Origin: Cyanobium sp. AMD-g
GTDB taxonomy: Bacteria; Cyanobacteriota; Cyanobacteriia; PCC-6307; Cyanobiaceae
Direction of reading: 5' to 3'
Length of the DNA stretch: 64,000 bases
Assembly (NCBI RefSeq): GCF_024346395.1
Contig: NZ_JAGQCW010000003.1
Coordinates: 124,001 to 188,000 of the forward strand
The notes below the pieces were generated by a model that saw only the letters and a list, made by a program, of their open reading frames with translations, had not been told where the DNA came from and ran no database searches. The position numbers were made by a program, and so were the translations under genes. Each line of letters begins with the position of its first letter. The first letter of the stretch is position 1. Below, in pieces: positions 45,006 to 55,500 of the stretch.

Positions 45006-45058
45006 TGGCCGGGGGACGGCGTCCGGGGCATTCTGGGCATCCGCCTGCGCCGCCCCCG

Positions 45059-45283
45059 GTGCGACTGCCCTCCCTCCCCGCCCTGCCGCCGCTGTTCGAC
45101 CGCCTGCCCGGGGCGGGCCAGCGCCGCCGCGCCGTGGTGGTGAGTGTGGTGGCCGTGCTCGTCCTGCTGCTGCGGCCGCTCTGGCCCCTGCGGCTGCTGC
45201 CGGGCTGGTGCGTGGGCCTGCTGCTGCTCTGGGCCACCCTGGAGCTGCTGCGCTGGCGCTGGTGGCCGCCCCGCTGGCGCTGA
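45059..45283 (+). CDS. Small two-helix membrane protein, hypothetical
   Basis: A 74-residue frame from GTG 45059: MRLPSLPALPPLFDRLPGAG, then two adjacent hydrophobic stretches (AVVVSVVAVLVLLLRPLWPL and PGWCVGLLLLWATLELLRW) and a basic end. The pattern looks like a genuine small membrane protein. It fits between the lytic transglycosylase start (divergent) and glmM (same strand, 48 bases on). Confidence 0.5.
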   Translation: MRLPSLPALPPLFDRLPGAGQRRRAVVVSVVAVLVLLLRPLWPLRLLPGWCVGLLLLWATLELLRWRWWPPRWR

Positions 45284-45331
45284 GGCCGGCCGGGGACGGC
45301 ACGTAGCCTGCTCCTCAGTGATGGCAGCGGC

Positions 45332-46732
45332 ATGGGTGAAGCGGCTTCGCATCCGGCGGTCTTTCCCCTCGGGGCGCCCCTGGCCGATGGCGTGGCCCGC
45401 TTCGGCACCGACGGCATCCGCGGCCGCGTCGGCACCAGCGTCACCCCCGCCCTGGCCCTGCAGGTGGGCTACTGGACCGGCGTGGTGCTGCAGGCCGATG
45501 GGCCGGTGGTGATCGGCACCGACTCGCGCCGCAGCGGGCCGATGCTGGTGGCGGCCCTCAGTTCCGGCCTGATGGCCGCCGGACGTGAGGTGTGGCAGCT
45601 GGGGCTGTGCCCCACGCCGGCGGTGCCGGGCACGATCCGGCGCCAGGGGGCCGCCGGCGGGTTGATGGTGTCGGCCAGCCACAACCCGCCCCACGACAAC
45701 GGCCTCAAGGTGTTCGGCGCCAGTGGCGCCAAGCTCGTGGCCGCCCGCCAGCAGGCGATCGAGGCGGGCCTCCAGGGCCGCACCGCGCCGCCTCCACTGG
45801 CGGGCAGCGGCCGCCTGATGCTGCGGCCCGACCTGCTGGCGGCCTATGTCGATTCCCTGCGGGCCAGCGCCGGCGGCCAGCGCCTCGAGGGCTGCCGCGT
45901 CGTGCTCGACCTCTGCTGGGGTTCGGCCACCGCCTGCGGTGAGGAGCTGTTCCGCTCCCTGGGGGCGGATGTGCTGGTGCTGCATGGCGAGCCGGATGGT
46001 GAGCGCATCAACCAGGGCTGCGGCAGCACCCACCTGGAGCCCCTGAAGCGGGCCGTGCTGGAGAGCGGCGCCGACATGGGCTTCGCCTTCGACGGCGACG
46101 CCGACCGGATGCTGGCGGTGGATGGCCGCGGCCGGGTGGTGGACGGCGACCACACCCTCTATCTGTGGGGTTCGGCCCTGCGCCGCGAGGGCCAGCTCCC
46201 GGACGACCGCCTGGTGGCGACGGTGATGTCGAACCTGGGCTTCGAGCGGGCCTGGCAGGCCAGCGGCGGGGTGCTGGAGCGCACGGATGTGGGCGACCAG
46301 CACGTGCACGCCGCCATGGAGGCCCTGGGGGCCGGCCTGGGCGGTGAGCAGTCGGGCCACATCCTCTCGGCGCGCCATGGCATGAGCGGTGACGGCCTGC
46401 TCAGCGCCCTGCAGGTGGCCACCCTGATCCACGGCGCCGGTCTGAAGCTGGACGAATGGATGGACGGCAGCTTCCAGCCCTACCCCCAGCGGCTGGTGAA
46501 CGTCACCGTGCCCGATCGGCAGCGACGTCAGCAGTGGCAGCAGTGCGAACCCCTGCGACTGGCGGTGGCCGAGGCGGAGGCGGCGATGGCGGGCCACGGC
46601 CGGGTGCTGGTGCGGGCCAGCGGCACCGAACCGCTGCTACGGGTCATGGTGGAGGCGGCTGAGCAGAGCCAGGTCGACCACTGGACCGACCGCCTGGCGG
46701 CCGCGGCGGAGAAGCACCTCAACCGGGCCTGA
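45332..46732 (+). CDS. glmM: Phosphoglucosamine mutase
   Basis: Converts glucosamine-6-phosphate to glucosamine-1-phosphate for peptidoglycan and LPS. The 466 residues show FGTDGIRGRVG at the N-terminus, MVSASHNPPHDNGLKVFG with the phospho-Ser, FAFDGDADRMLAVDG as metal loop, GGEQSGHI as sugar loop and RASGTEPLLRVMVE as phosphate loop. Its place beside the lytic transglycosylase gives a small cell-wall cluster. Confidence 0.96.
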   Translation: MGEAASHPAVFPLGAPLADGVARFGTDGIRGRVGTSVTPALALQVGYWTGVVLQADGPVVIGTDSRRSGPMLVAALSSGLMAAGREVWQLGLCPTPAVPGTIRRQGAAGGLMVSASHNPPHDNGLKVFGASGAKLVAARQQAIEAGLQGRTAPPPLAGSGRLMLRPDLLAAYVDSLRASAGGQRLEGCRVVLDLCWGSATACGEELFRSLGADVLVLHGEPDGERINQGCGSTHLEPLKRAVLESGADMGFAFDGDADRMLAVDGRGRVVDGDHTLYLWGSALRREGQLPDDRLVATVMSNLGFERAWQASGGVLERTDVGDQHVHAAMEALGAGLGGEQSGHILSARHGMSGDGLLSALQVATLIHGAGLKLDEWMDGSFQPYPQRLVNVTVPDRQRRQQWQQCEPLRLAVAEAEAAMAGHGRVLVRASGTEPLLRVMVEAAEQSQVDHWTDRLAAAAEKHLNRA

Positions 46733-46742
46733 AGGGCCGGCC

Positions 46743-47603
46743 CTAGACCACGCCGTTGGCGCGGAACCAGGCCCGCATCTGCGTCCACCCCGCGGCCGCG
46801 GCGGCCTCGCGGTAGGTGGGGCGGTAGTCGGCGTGGAAGCCGTGGGGGACGCCCGGGAACACCTCGATGCGGCTGGGGCTGCCGGCCGCCTTCAGGGCCG
46901 CCTGCATCCGCTCCACCGACGCCATCGGGATGCCGTCGTCCTCGCCGGCATAGAGGCCCAGCACCGGGGCCTTGAGCTTGGGAATCACATCAATCGGATA
47001 GAGGGGCTGCAGCGCGTTGGCCGTGCCCACCAGCCGGCCATACCAGGCCACCCCGGCCTTCAGCTTCGGATTGTGGGCGGCGTACAGCCAGGTGATCCGC
47101 CCGCCCCAGCAGAAGCCGGTGATGCCCAGCCGCGAGCCGTCGCCGCCGCCGCTGGCGGCCGCCCAGGCGGCGGTGGCATCCAGGTCGGCCATCACCTGCG
47201 CGTCGGGCACCGTGGCCACCAGCGGCAGGATCGAGGGGATGTCGGGCAGGCGGGTCACATCGCCCTGGCGATCGAACAGGCTCGGGGCGATGGCCAGGTA
47301 GCCCAGCTGGGCCAGGCGCTTGCAGACGTCCTGGATGTAGGCATGGATGCCGAAGATCTCCTGCACCACCAGCACCACCGGGAAGCCCGAGCCTTTGGCG
47401 GGGCGGGCCCGGTAGGCCTTGATGGCGCCATCCGCCCCCGGCACCGACACCCAGCCGGCCGTCAGTCCCTGGGTGGAGGTGGTGACGGTGGACGCCGCCA
47501 CCGGCCGCACCGCCAGGGCAAAGCCGGCGGCGGCGCTTCCCAGGAGCAGGTCCCGGCGGCCGATGCGGAGCGTGCGGTCAGAACGGGGGGCGTGGGGTTC
47601 CAT
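46743..47603 (-). CDS. Dienelactone hydrolase-family protein with Tat signal
   Basis: A 286-residue alpha/beta-hydrolase from ATG 47603; the frame is open to 47624. The N-terminus has IGRRDLLLGSAAAGFALAVR, a twin-arginine-like signal, so it is probably exported folded. The dienelactone hydrolase triad is present: Cys in ITGFCWGGRITW, Asp in LYAGEDDGIPM, and His in GVPHGFHADY. The substrate is unlikely to be a true dienelactone in this organism and is unknown. Confidence 0.85.
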   Translation of the reverse strand: MEPHAPRSDRTLRIGRRDLLLGSAAAGFALAVRPVAASTVTTSTQGLTAGWVSVPGADGAIKAYRARPAKGSGFPVVLVVQEIFGIHAYIQDVCKRLAQLGYLAIAPSLFDRQGDVTRLPDIPSILPLVATVPDAQVMADLDATAAWAAASGGGDGSRLGITGFCWGGRITWLYAAHNPKLKAGVAWYGRLVGTANALQPLYPIDVIPKLKAPVLGLYAGEDDGIPMASVERMQAALKAAGSPSRIEVFPGVPHGFHADYRPTYREAAAAAGWTQMRAWFRANGVV

Positions 47604-47639
47604 CGGCGGGGCCCGCGGGGGCATCGAAGGGCCACCAGC

Positions 47640-49388
47640 CTAGAAACCGGATCCTGACGGGTCGTCGGAATGGTGCGGCCTGTTGTGCGGGTAGGGCTGG
47701 TGAGGCCGTTCGGGCCAGCCCTGCAGCCGCTCCACCAGCTGCCCCAGCAGGGCCCGCCGCGCTTCCCCGTGCTGGCCTGCCTGGGTGATCAGCAACGCCT
47801 TCACCTGGAGGTCGGTCTCCGTCATCGCCTCGATGCCCAGCAGGCGGGGGGGCTCCAGCAGCACCGCGGCCCAGCGCGGATCGGCGCCGAAGGCGGCCAG
47901 CTCCTCGCGGATCCGGCCGATGGCGCCCGGCAGGTCGGTGAGGGTACGCGGCAGCAGCAGACTCACTTCCGCCCCCGAGCGCAGCTTGGTGTGGTTCACC
48001 ACCTGCTCGCATTGGCTGTTGGGCACCACCACCACCCGTTGATCGGTGCCGCGCAGTTCGGTGCTCAGCACCCCCACGTCCACCACCTCCCCCGAACGCC
48101 CGGTGATCTCCACCCAGTCGCCGATGGCGTAGCGGTCGTCGAGCAGCAGCACCAGACCGGCGACGAAGTCCCGCAGCAATCCCTGGAACACCAGCGCCAG
48201 GGCGCCGAGCACGGCACCGCTGGCCAGGACGGCATTGCTGGAGAGATCCCGCAGCACGGGGATGCCGAGCACGGTCCAGATCGCGAACAGCAGCACGCAG
48301 GCCAGGTTCACCAGCCGGCGCAGCACCCGCAGCAGGCTGAGGTAGCGCTGGCGGCGGCGGGCGCGGTGATCGCTGCGCACCGCCGGATGGCTGGCCCACT
48401 GGGCCAGCAGCAGCCCCACCAGGCCCCGCAGCACCGCCGCCAGGGCCAGCAGCACCAGCGCCTTCATCAGCACCACCAGCGGCTGCAGCAACACATCGAT
48501 GGCGGCCGGGATCTGGCCGGGCCAGACCAGCAGCAGCACGGCGCCCATGGCGACCCCCAGCAGCACCACCAGCACCGCCAGCAAACGGCTGCAGAGCTGG
48601 GTGAGCCGGAGCAGCAGGGGATCCAGGCGTCCGGATCGCTCCTCACAGCGCTGCTGCAGGCGCGGCAGGAGCCGGTGGCTCAGGTGCCATAGACCAACCA
48701 CCACGGCCATCAGCAGGGTCAGGCCCGCCAGGGAGATCAGCGAGGTCTGCAGGCGTTGGTTGATCTGCTCCTCGCCGAACACCCGACGGGCGCTGCGCAG
48801 GCGGCGCTCCAGCAGGCCGCGCCAGCGTTCGGCCAGCCGATCGGCCGGCAGGCCGTTGAACAACGCGTCCTGCTCGGTGACCGTGAGCAGGGGGAAGGGG
48901 CTGGCGCGGCCGGGCAGCAGCGCCGCCAGCCGCCGCACGCCACCGGGCTCCCCCAGCAGCACCACCCGCAGCTCCTCCGGTGGCCCCTGCAGCCCCAGAT
49001 GGTTGGGGTCACAGGCGGCCTGCGTGCCCTCGACGCTGAGGTGATCCAGCAGCGCTTCACCGAGCCGTTCCCCGGCCGTGCAGGGATTGCGGGGTTCGTA
49101 CAGCTGGCTCAGGTTGCCTTCGATCACCCGGGCCCGCTCGGCGGCCTCCGGCCCGGTGTCGCCGCCGGAGCCCACGGCCGGCGAGGCCACGGTGATGATC
49201 GGCACCCCCAGAATCCGCACCGTGCCGAGGCGGAAGCTGCCGGCGTTGCTGGGGTCGACCGGGGCGGGGGGCTCCGCGGCGGCTGTCGCCGCAGCCAGGG
49301 GGTGGGGCTGGAGCGCCGCCAGGCCGATGGTCAGGGCCAGGAGCAGGGCCAGGGCCGTTCGCCGCCAGGGCGGCTGTCGTCTGGCCAT
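47640..49388 (-). CDS. MscS-family mechanosensitive channel
   Basis: A 582-residue channel. A signal peptide (residues 1-34) and a periplasmic domain of about 170 residues with four Cys precede about five membrane helices. The MscS core follows: ASGAVLGALALVFQGLLRDF as pore helix, then GLVLLLDDRYAIGDWVEITG and VDVGVLSTELRGTDQRVVVV as the beta domain, with PNSQ at its end. It should relieve osmotic down-shock. It lies 37 bases upstream of the hydrolase on the same strand. Confidence 0.9.
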   Translation of the reverse strand: MARRQPPWRRTALALLLALTIGLAALQPHPLAAATAAAEPPAPVDPSNAGSFRLGTVRILGVPIITVASPAVGSGGDTGPEAAERARVIEGNLSQLYEPRNPCTAGERLGEALLDHLSVEGTQAACDPNHLGLQGPPEELRVVLLGEPGGVRRLAALLPGRASPFPLLTVTEQDALFNGLPADRLAERWRGLLERRLRSARRVFGEEQINQRLQTSLISLAGLTLLMAVVVGLWHLSHRLLPRLQQRCEERSGRLDPLLLRLTQLCSRLLAVLVVLLGVAMGAVLLLVWPGQIPAAIDVLLQPLVVLMKALVLLALAAVLRGLVGLLLAQWASHPAVRSDHRARRRQRYLSLLRVLRRLVNLACVLLFAIWTVLGIPVLRDLSSNAVLASGAVLGALALVFQGLLRDFVAGLVLLLDDRYAIGDWVEITGRSGEVVDVGVLSTELRGTDQRVVVVPNSQCEQVVNHTKLRSGAEVSLLLPRTLTDLPGAIGRIREELAAFGADPRWAAVLLEPPRLLGIEAMTETDLQVKALLITQAGQHGEARRALLGQLVERLQGWPERPHQPYPHNRPHHSDDPSGSGF

Positions 49389-49514
49389 CGGCCTCCTTCG
49401 CTGGGGCGTGTGCCCGTCGCTCCGGATGATGCCAGCGTGATGGCTGGCCGGGCCAGGGGTCGGGCTTCGCGGATGCGCGCCCCGGCGGCGCCGGGATCGT
49501 CACGCAAGCAGGCC

Positions 49515-52500
49515 TCAGACGATCTGGCTGAAGTTGAAGCCGATCACATGGTCGTCGAAGTCCAGGTCACCGCCACCAGCGGTGTCCTCCAGGCCGAAGC
49601 GATTGGTGCCGAGCGCACGGAAATGACTGATGCCGTCGCTGTTGGCGCCGGCGAAAGCGAAGAACGTCTGGCCCCTCACCTGGGCAAAGGGAGCCAGGAA
49701 CGTGGATTCCGCAATGGAAACCGACGTGGCGCTGGAGGTGTCGTCGGCGACCTGCAGACCCTGCAGCTCGCTGACGCGGTTGTCGGCCCGCAGGGCGGCG
49801 CTGCTGTAGCTGGCCTCCCCCGGGCGCACCAATTGGCCGGTGGCATCGCGCACGGTGCCCAGGAGATCGAGGCTTCGGTAGAAGCCGGTGATGGCGTCGT
49901 AGTCGGCTTCGCGGCTGACCACCACCGTGCCCTCAATGGACTGGACCGGGGAGAAAGCGGTGAAGTCCAGCACCGGGGCGAGGCCCTGCTCCTGGCCGAT
50001 CAGCGCATCAAGCCCCTGATCGGTGGCGAGCAGATCGAGCGAGACGCTGACGCCGCTGGGGGAGGAGAGGTACCGAGAGTGGTCGGAGCTCGCCGGCGCC
50101 TCGGGGGTGAGGAACCGCAGGCGCCCGTCGCCGGCACTGGTGAGGTCAGCGAGGGTGGCGTCCACCACCTCGAAGAAGCGCACCGACTGGCCGTTGATCA
50201 GCAGGAACTCCCGCTCGAAGCTGGTGCCCGCCGGCAGGGTGACGTCGGTGTTCTCGAGGGTGGAGAAGAGCGTCTGGGCGCGGGAGCGGATGGCGGCCAG
50301 ATCCGCCAGGAGGGTGTCGGCAGCAGCCAGCTCGCCGGCCTCGAGCACCACGTAGCCGATCTGGTTGGAGCTGGCGGGCCGGCCGTTGAGGACCGCACGC
50401 ATCACCAGACTGGCCGCGGCGCTGACGTTGGTGGGATCGGCCACCGTGAGTGTGCGCGGATCAGGGGAACTGACGATCGGACGGAGATCCACCGTCCCGG
50501 CCGTTGATGGATCCACGATCACATCATTGGCCACGCCGTCCTTGTCCCCATACCCCCCATCGGCCAGGGTGAGATGGAGGACGTCAGCCCGGCCATCACC
50601 ATCCAGGTCGTAGAAACGGGCGCCGCTGCCTTGCAGGGGGTCGTACGTCAGGGGAGTGATGTCCCTCCTGACTGGATCGATGGAGAAGTAGGCCCAGCTC
50701 TGGGGCCCCGAACCGGCCGGCTGTTGCCCCCCGGTGAGGATTGACAGGTCAAGCCCGAGCCTCGCCTGCGGCAGTCCTGGGATGGTCTGCAGAAGGACGT
50801 CGATGGCGTTGGCACTCAGAGTGACGCCGGCATCGCCAATGAACCTGGAGTACCCAAGAAAACCAGGATCCACAAGCGGATCGGTGGCCATGATCTGAAC
50901 AATCTGTCCCGTCGTCACGCGTCTTTCATCGTTGCGGATGGTGCCGCTGGCGGATGAGGCGGAAGGATCGAGGCTGGCGCCGGAGGGATCGATCAGGGCA
51001 ATGGTGAAGCCCTCATCCGGTTCGATGTCGATGTCAGCCGCGACGGTGACATCGATGCTTCTGGAGAGTTCGCCGGCTGCGAAGGTCACCGTGCCGCCCG
51101 GCAGCACACCGGCAGCGAAATCATCGGCGGCGGCGGGGTTGGGGCCACTGCCACCGACCACCCAGTTGGCCTGACTGACGCCTGCCGGGTCACCGCGGCG
51201 CGTCACCGTGAAGCGGAAGGCGGTGCTGCCGTTGCTTCCTTCGTACCTGTCGGCGGCGGCGGCGTTGATGGCGAGGGTGGGCAGCGGCGGCACCGTGCCG
51301 GCCCCGGTGATGACGCGTTCATCGAACCCCTGCCCATCGGCGTAGCTCACCACCAGCCGCACGCTCTTGCCGGCGTCGGTCGCCGCAAGGGTGTAGCTGG
51401 GGCTGTTGGTTCCGACGGGGTTCCAGGCGATGCCATCACTGGAGGTCTGCCAGCTGTAGGTGAAAATTCCGTCCCCATCGGGATCGGCTGAGCGGCTGCT
51501 CGCGATCAGGGCGTTGCCGACGGCGGGGGTGCCGGAGATCGTGAAGCTGGCGGCGCCGCTGTTGCTGCTGTCGTTGAGGATCGTGCCGGTGACGGCGGCC
51601 GTGGTGCCGACCGTGTAAGCCGCGTCGGCGACAAGGGTGAGCGCGACGGTTTCCTCCGGCTCGAGGATCGCATCGGCATTGGGATCGATGCGGACGCTTG
51701 CGGTGGTGGAGCCGGCCGCAAACGTGACGCTGGTGGGGATCAGGTCGTAATCGATGCCGTTGGTGGCGGTGCCGCCGATGGCGTAGTTGACGACGAGGGG
51801 ATTGGTGGTGGACCCGGTGCGGGTGAACGTGTAGACGAGATCGGCGGTTCCGTTTTCGCTCACGCTGCCTGGGGTGAGCTCCAGCGAGATTCCGGGAGGT
51901 GTTGCTCCGTCGTCGTTGGTGATCGTGACAGTGGCGAAGTTGTTGCCCAAGACAACATTGTTGCTGGCACTGATGAGGCTGACGTTGAAGGTTTCGTTTG
52001 GTTCGACCGTGGTGTCGCCGACAATCGAGATCGGAATCCTCTTCGACAACTCGCCCGCCGCGAACTGGACGGAGTTGGGGAGGACGACCAGATAGTCGGT
52101 GGCTGGATCGGCGCTGCCGCCAGACACGCTGTAGGTGACCTCAAAGGGGGCCGTGCCACCGGTCCTGGTCAAGTAGAGCTCGGCCGACCGGATGCCTGAA
52201 TCGCCTTCGACGACGGCAAGACTTTCGATCGACACCGTTCCTGAGACGTCGTCGTCGGTGATGGTGGCGGTGCCGGTGTTGTTGCCCAGTACGGCGGAAT
52301 TGGTGGCGCCGGTGAGGAAGACACTGAAGGTTTCGTTGGCTTCCACGACGGTGTCGCCCTTGATGCTGACGGAGATCGTCCTGCTGGTGTCAGCGGCCGC
52401 GAAGCTGAGCATGCCATCGGTGATGGCGATGTAGTCGGATCCGGAGGTCGCGGTTCCCCCCAGCGTCTGATAGCTGACGTCGAAGGGTGCGTTGCCGCCG

Positions 52501-55500
52501 GCGCGGGTGACGGTGAAGGTGGCCAGAGAAGTGCCGGCATCACCTTCGCTCACGGTCACATTCCCGATCGAGATGGTGCCGGCCGTGTCGTCATTGGTGA
52601 TCGTGCCAAGGGCCTGGGCGTCGGCGATCGTGGCGCCGTTGGTCGGGTTGAGAAGGTTGAGGAAGAAGGTCTCGTTGGGCTCGAAGGCAGCGTCGCCCAG
52701 GATGGTGACACTGATCTGGGCGGTGGTGACGCCGGCTGCAAAAGTCACGATGCCGGCGGTTGACGCATAGTCCTGGCCGGCCAGGGCTGTCCCGTTGGCG
52801 GTGGAATAACCCACATCGAAGGCGGCTGATCCACCGCTGCGGGTCAGCGTGAAGATCGCGATCTGGTTGCCAGTGTCTCCCTCATTGATGCTGACGTCGG
52901 CAATGGCGACGAATGGCGGCAGGATCACTGAATCGTCGTTGAGGATCTGTCCTGCCGCCGCGTTGTCGCCGATGACCGCGCCGACTGGGTTCGAAAGCTG
53001 GAGATGGAAGCCCTCGTTCCCTTCTGGTGTGGTGTCACCTGAGACACTGAGGATGATCAGCTTCTGGGTCTCACCGGCGGCAAACTCCACGATCCCCGCC
53101 GGCAGGGCACCGCCGAAATCATCGGCGTCCACGCTGCCGATGATAGAGAAGTCTGCATTCGAGATGCCTGCAGCATTGCCCGTTCGCGTGACGGTAAAGA
53201 TGAATTCAGTGATTCCGTCATCACCTTCTGACGTTCTGGAGTCGGTGGATGCGATCGACAGAACAGTTGGCTGGATGGTGCTGGGGATTGTGGCTGAGAT
53301 GAATAGATCACTCGCGCCATTCGTATCGCTACCACTGAATCCCGCAAGGTTGCCCTGACTGGTCACGGCAAGGATATTGTGTCCCGAAGGCCCAAACTTG
53401 AAGTCATAGGCGATGGTGCCGTCTATGGCAATGCCAGAGGAGTCCTGGCTGAGCAATGTGATGTCGCCGGTAGCGACTTCATACAGAAACCAATTGCTGA
53501 AGCCCGCGCTGTAAGTTGGACCATCGGCGACCAAATCAGTGGATGAACTCTGGAACAGAACATACTGATTATCTGCCGAGATCTGCATCCTGTCGGCCGA
53601 AGCGCCGCCATTCCCTGATGCCGTCAGACTTGCGAAGGAATGACTGACAAGGCGAACGAGGCCCGTGGCGATATTTTTGATGTAAATATCTCCAAAGCCA
53701 GGATTTGCATCCACAAATCCGTTGATCAGATTTGTGGCGCCACTTTGGAAGAGTGAAAATGATCCGTCTGAGGATAGACGAGTTGTGCCGTCTTGGGAAT
53801 TGGCGACGGCGCTGGAGTTCCCAGCCGCGTGCTGTACGAGCCTAGTGATGTCCGTAGTGGCGTCATACGTGAAGTACCGAAAATTAGTGCCAACATATCC
53901 TGGGATCAGATTGGTGGCGTTGCTGCGAAACAGTAGGGTGTTGCCATCATCGGACATGGCCTCAAACTGGACAGATCCGTTGACAGCCGGCTTCGAAATT
54001 CCGGGTGCGAAAGTCGATGCAGCAAAAGTGGCCAGCCTTGAGTGATTTGTCGCGACATCGTAAAGGAATAGATGGCCAACACTTGCCCAGAGAATGGTCT
54101 GGCCATCGGCCGAGATGTCCAATACACTGCCTCCAGCTCCCGTTGTTTCACTTCCTCCGCCGATGTCATTGATCAGCCGGGTGCTGGCCGTAGTGGAAAC
54201 CAAAGTCATCCCGCTTGTCGCTATGTCGTAGACGTAGCCGTTGCTGGCTCCGTTGCCGTTGAAGCCGATGATCAGATCGGTTGCATTGCTGTTCAGAAGA
54301 ACTTTTGTCCCGTTTTCGGAAAGGATGCCACTGACGTTTCCTGACGAGCCTGTGCTTGAGGAGCTTGTCGCCCGTGAAACCAGAGTGATGTCGCCGGTTT
54401 CGGTGTTATACAGATAGACATCAGGATTGGTGCTGTTTCGATCTGCGAAGCCAGTGATGAGGTTGGTGGCAGCACTGTTGAACAGGACGTAGGCGCCATC
54501 GGCCGACAGCTGCTGTCCCTGTATATTCTGTGGTGCGATACTGTCGCCGTTCGCTGAGATGACCTGGCTTGATGCGGCATGAGAAACTAGGCGACTGCTG
54601 CCTTCTGCCGTGTCATAGATGTAGATGTCGCTGATGCGTGTGTCCGCACCGCCGTCCACAAAGCCTGCCACAAGATTGGTGGCATTACTTGTGTAGAGAA
54701 TTTTCCTTCCATCGGCCGAAATCAGAGGCGAGTTGCCTCCGCTTTGTTGGTTTGATGCTGCATTGGGCAAGCCAGCAGCATGGGTGATCAGCCGTACAGC
54801 ACCCGTTGCCACATCATAAAGATATAAGTGCGTGTCATCGATGTCGTCAGCGATGAAGCTGCTGATCAGATTGCTGGCAGAGTGTGCAAACAGGACAGAT
54901 CCCTGATCGGCGGAGACAATGGGTGGGCGAAGGATTGGCCCTGAGGCGTTTGCTGATGTCGTGAGGGTGTCGAACCTGTGGGAGACCAGATTGAATTGAA
55001 TGGCGTTCTTTACGGGCGAAATCTCGTGGAAAGGTGTTCCCAACGGAACATCTGGAAAGTCTGTCCCCGCCTTCGCCACCAGCGACCCGCCCTTGATCAG
55101 GATGCCGGAATCGAGGAAGGCATCGCCGGTATCGACGACTTCCACTTCCAGCACGTTCTCCACCCCGGCTTTCACGGGCGCCTTCAGGGTGAGGACCCGG
55201 GTATGGCCGTCGGCCTGGGTCTGGCCGCCCACCGGGTTCAGGATCAGGTCGGGATGGGGCGGGCCGTAGGCCTGGGGCAGAAGATTGTCGAGCGTCAGCG
55301 AGGCCCCATCCGACAGGCTGGCTACATCAATGCCGTTGACCCTGATCCTGAAGATGTCGGCGAGGGCAGCACTGGTCAGCTCCGGCAGCGCCTCAGAGAA
55401 CACCACGAACTGGAACTCAATCTGGTTGAGGCCGGCATCGGGGGTGAAGGCATAGGTCAATTTCGTCTGATCTCCGGCGAGTCCGGGCGCCCCCAGATCG